Part shown: positions 63,538 through 64,000 of the stretch, piece by piece
Numbering within the stretch: the first letter of the stretch is position 1
Layout: every line of letters begins with the position of its first letter
Origin: Roseibium aestuarii
Lineage (GTDB): Bacteria > Pseudomonadota > Alphaproteobacteria > Rhizobiales > Stappiaceae
NCBI RefSeq assembly: GCF_008477545.1
Contig: NZ_VORA01000001.1
Coordinates: forward strand, 62,001-126,000
Direction of reading: 5' to 3'
DNA length: 64,000 nucleotides
Notes under the pieces: model-generated
Told to the model about the DNA's origin: nothing
What the model saw: only the letters and a program-made list of their open reading frames with translations
Databases searched by the model: none
Made by a program: the position numbers and the translations under genes

Positions 63538-64000
63538 GTCGCCCCCTCCCGGGGGCGTGGATCGAAACATTACGGTGACAGATGCGTGGTCTCAGGCTGC
63601 TGTCGCCCCCTCCCGGGGGCGTGGATCGAAACGGTTGTGGATCGGTCCAACTCGGCGCACACCACGTCGCCCCCTCCCGGGGGCGTGGATCGAAACATGA
63701 GCATTTCAACCGTTTCCTGCATTTCAAAAGGTCGCCCCCTCCCGGGGGCGTGGATCGAAACGCAGGCTGCCCGAGGGCTCGGCCCTGCCGGGGAAGTCGC
63801 CCCCTCCCGGGGGCGTGGATCGAAACGGGCGCCGGGGGGCGCAGCTGGATCTGTCGGGCGGGTCGCCCCCTCCCGGGGGTGTGGATCGAAACCAGTCCTG
63901 CGAGCCGGGCGTGACGTACACCTACCAGTCGCCCCCTCCCGGGGGCGTGGATCGAAACTCGGCGGTCTGCTCGGCGTCGGCTTTGCCTCTGGGTCGCCCC
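63538..64000 (+). CRISPR. Type I-C CRISPR array, 7 full repeats plus the start of an eighth
   Basis: Repeats of 31 bases (GTCGCCCCCTCCCGGG... to ...GTGGATCGAAAC) start at 63538, 63602, 63666, 63731, 63796, 63862, 63928 and 63993, the last cut by the window edge. Spacers are 33, 33, 34, 34, 35, 35 and 34 bases, all different. Each repeat has a CGCCCCC / GGGGGCG hairpin and an 11-base 3' part TGGATCGAAAC that becomes the crRNA 5' tag. The repeat at 63862 has one change (GGGGGTG for GGGGGCG). The cas genes and leader lie upstream, so new spacers enter at the left end. Confidence 0.98.

Overview
This is a GC-rich (roughly 60-65% by eye), gene-dense chromosomal segment of a Gram-negative bacterium. 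Sulfur, siderophore, TRAP and beta-oxidation genes in tightly overlapping operons, NodT/OprM-type efflux genes, frequent GTG starts and a possible RirA-like iron box suggest an alphaproteobacterium, probably Hyphomicrobiales (perhaps Stappiaceae-like). That placement is inference; no rRNA or tRNA gene is visible to anchor it.

Layout. 1-8.0 kb is a catecholate-siderophore uptake locus: the end of a TonB-dependent receptor, an exported Fes-type esterase, an ABC importer (binding protein, FecCD permease, ATPase), and ExbB-ExbD-ExbD-TonB. 8.0-14.7 kb is a TetR regulator divergent from a complete RND tripartite efflux pump. 14.8-20.3 kb is a sulfide-detoxification cluster read leftward (DUF2892 protein, persulfide-dioxygenase-like MBL protein, phosphatase/rhodanese-SQR fusion, SulP anion transporter) with a Crp/Fnr regulator. 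20.4-23.1 kb is one large fused adenylation-carrier-acyltransferase protein. 23.3-32.7 kb is a galactoside operon (ABC importer, GH36 alpha-galactosidase, GH42 beta-galactosidase) with a divergent AraC regulator. 32.7-36.8 kb holds a LysR/MFS pair, a solitary ribokinase-like gene and a decapitated LacI gene. 36.8-48.5 kb is a pimeloyl-CoA-type beta-oxidation operon plus an IclR regulator and a TRAP transporter; matching operator-like sequences lie in front of both transcription units. 49-55 kb pairs an M16 zinc protease with a large TonB-dependent receptor, reminiscent of Fus/PqqL-type protein-iron import. 55.2-64 kb is a type I-C CRISPR-Cas locus next to an integrase remnant: cas3, cas5c, cas8c (with an internal cas11c start), cas7, cas4, cas1, cas2, leader and an array that runs off the window.

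The most notable points are a one-base frameshift that splits cas3 exactly at a conserved motif, a well-formed internal ribosome site and GTG start for Cas11c inside cas8c, the second ExbD whose membrane Asp is Asn, the putative IclR operators linking the TRAP and beta-oxidation genes, and the protease-receptor pair.
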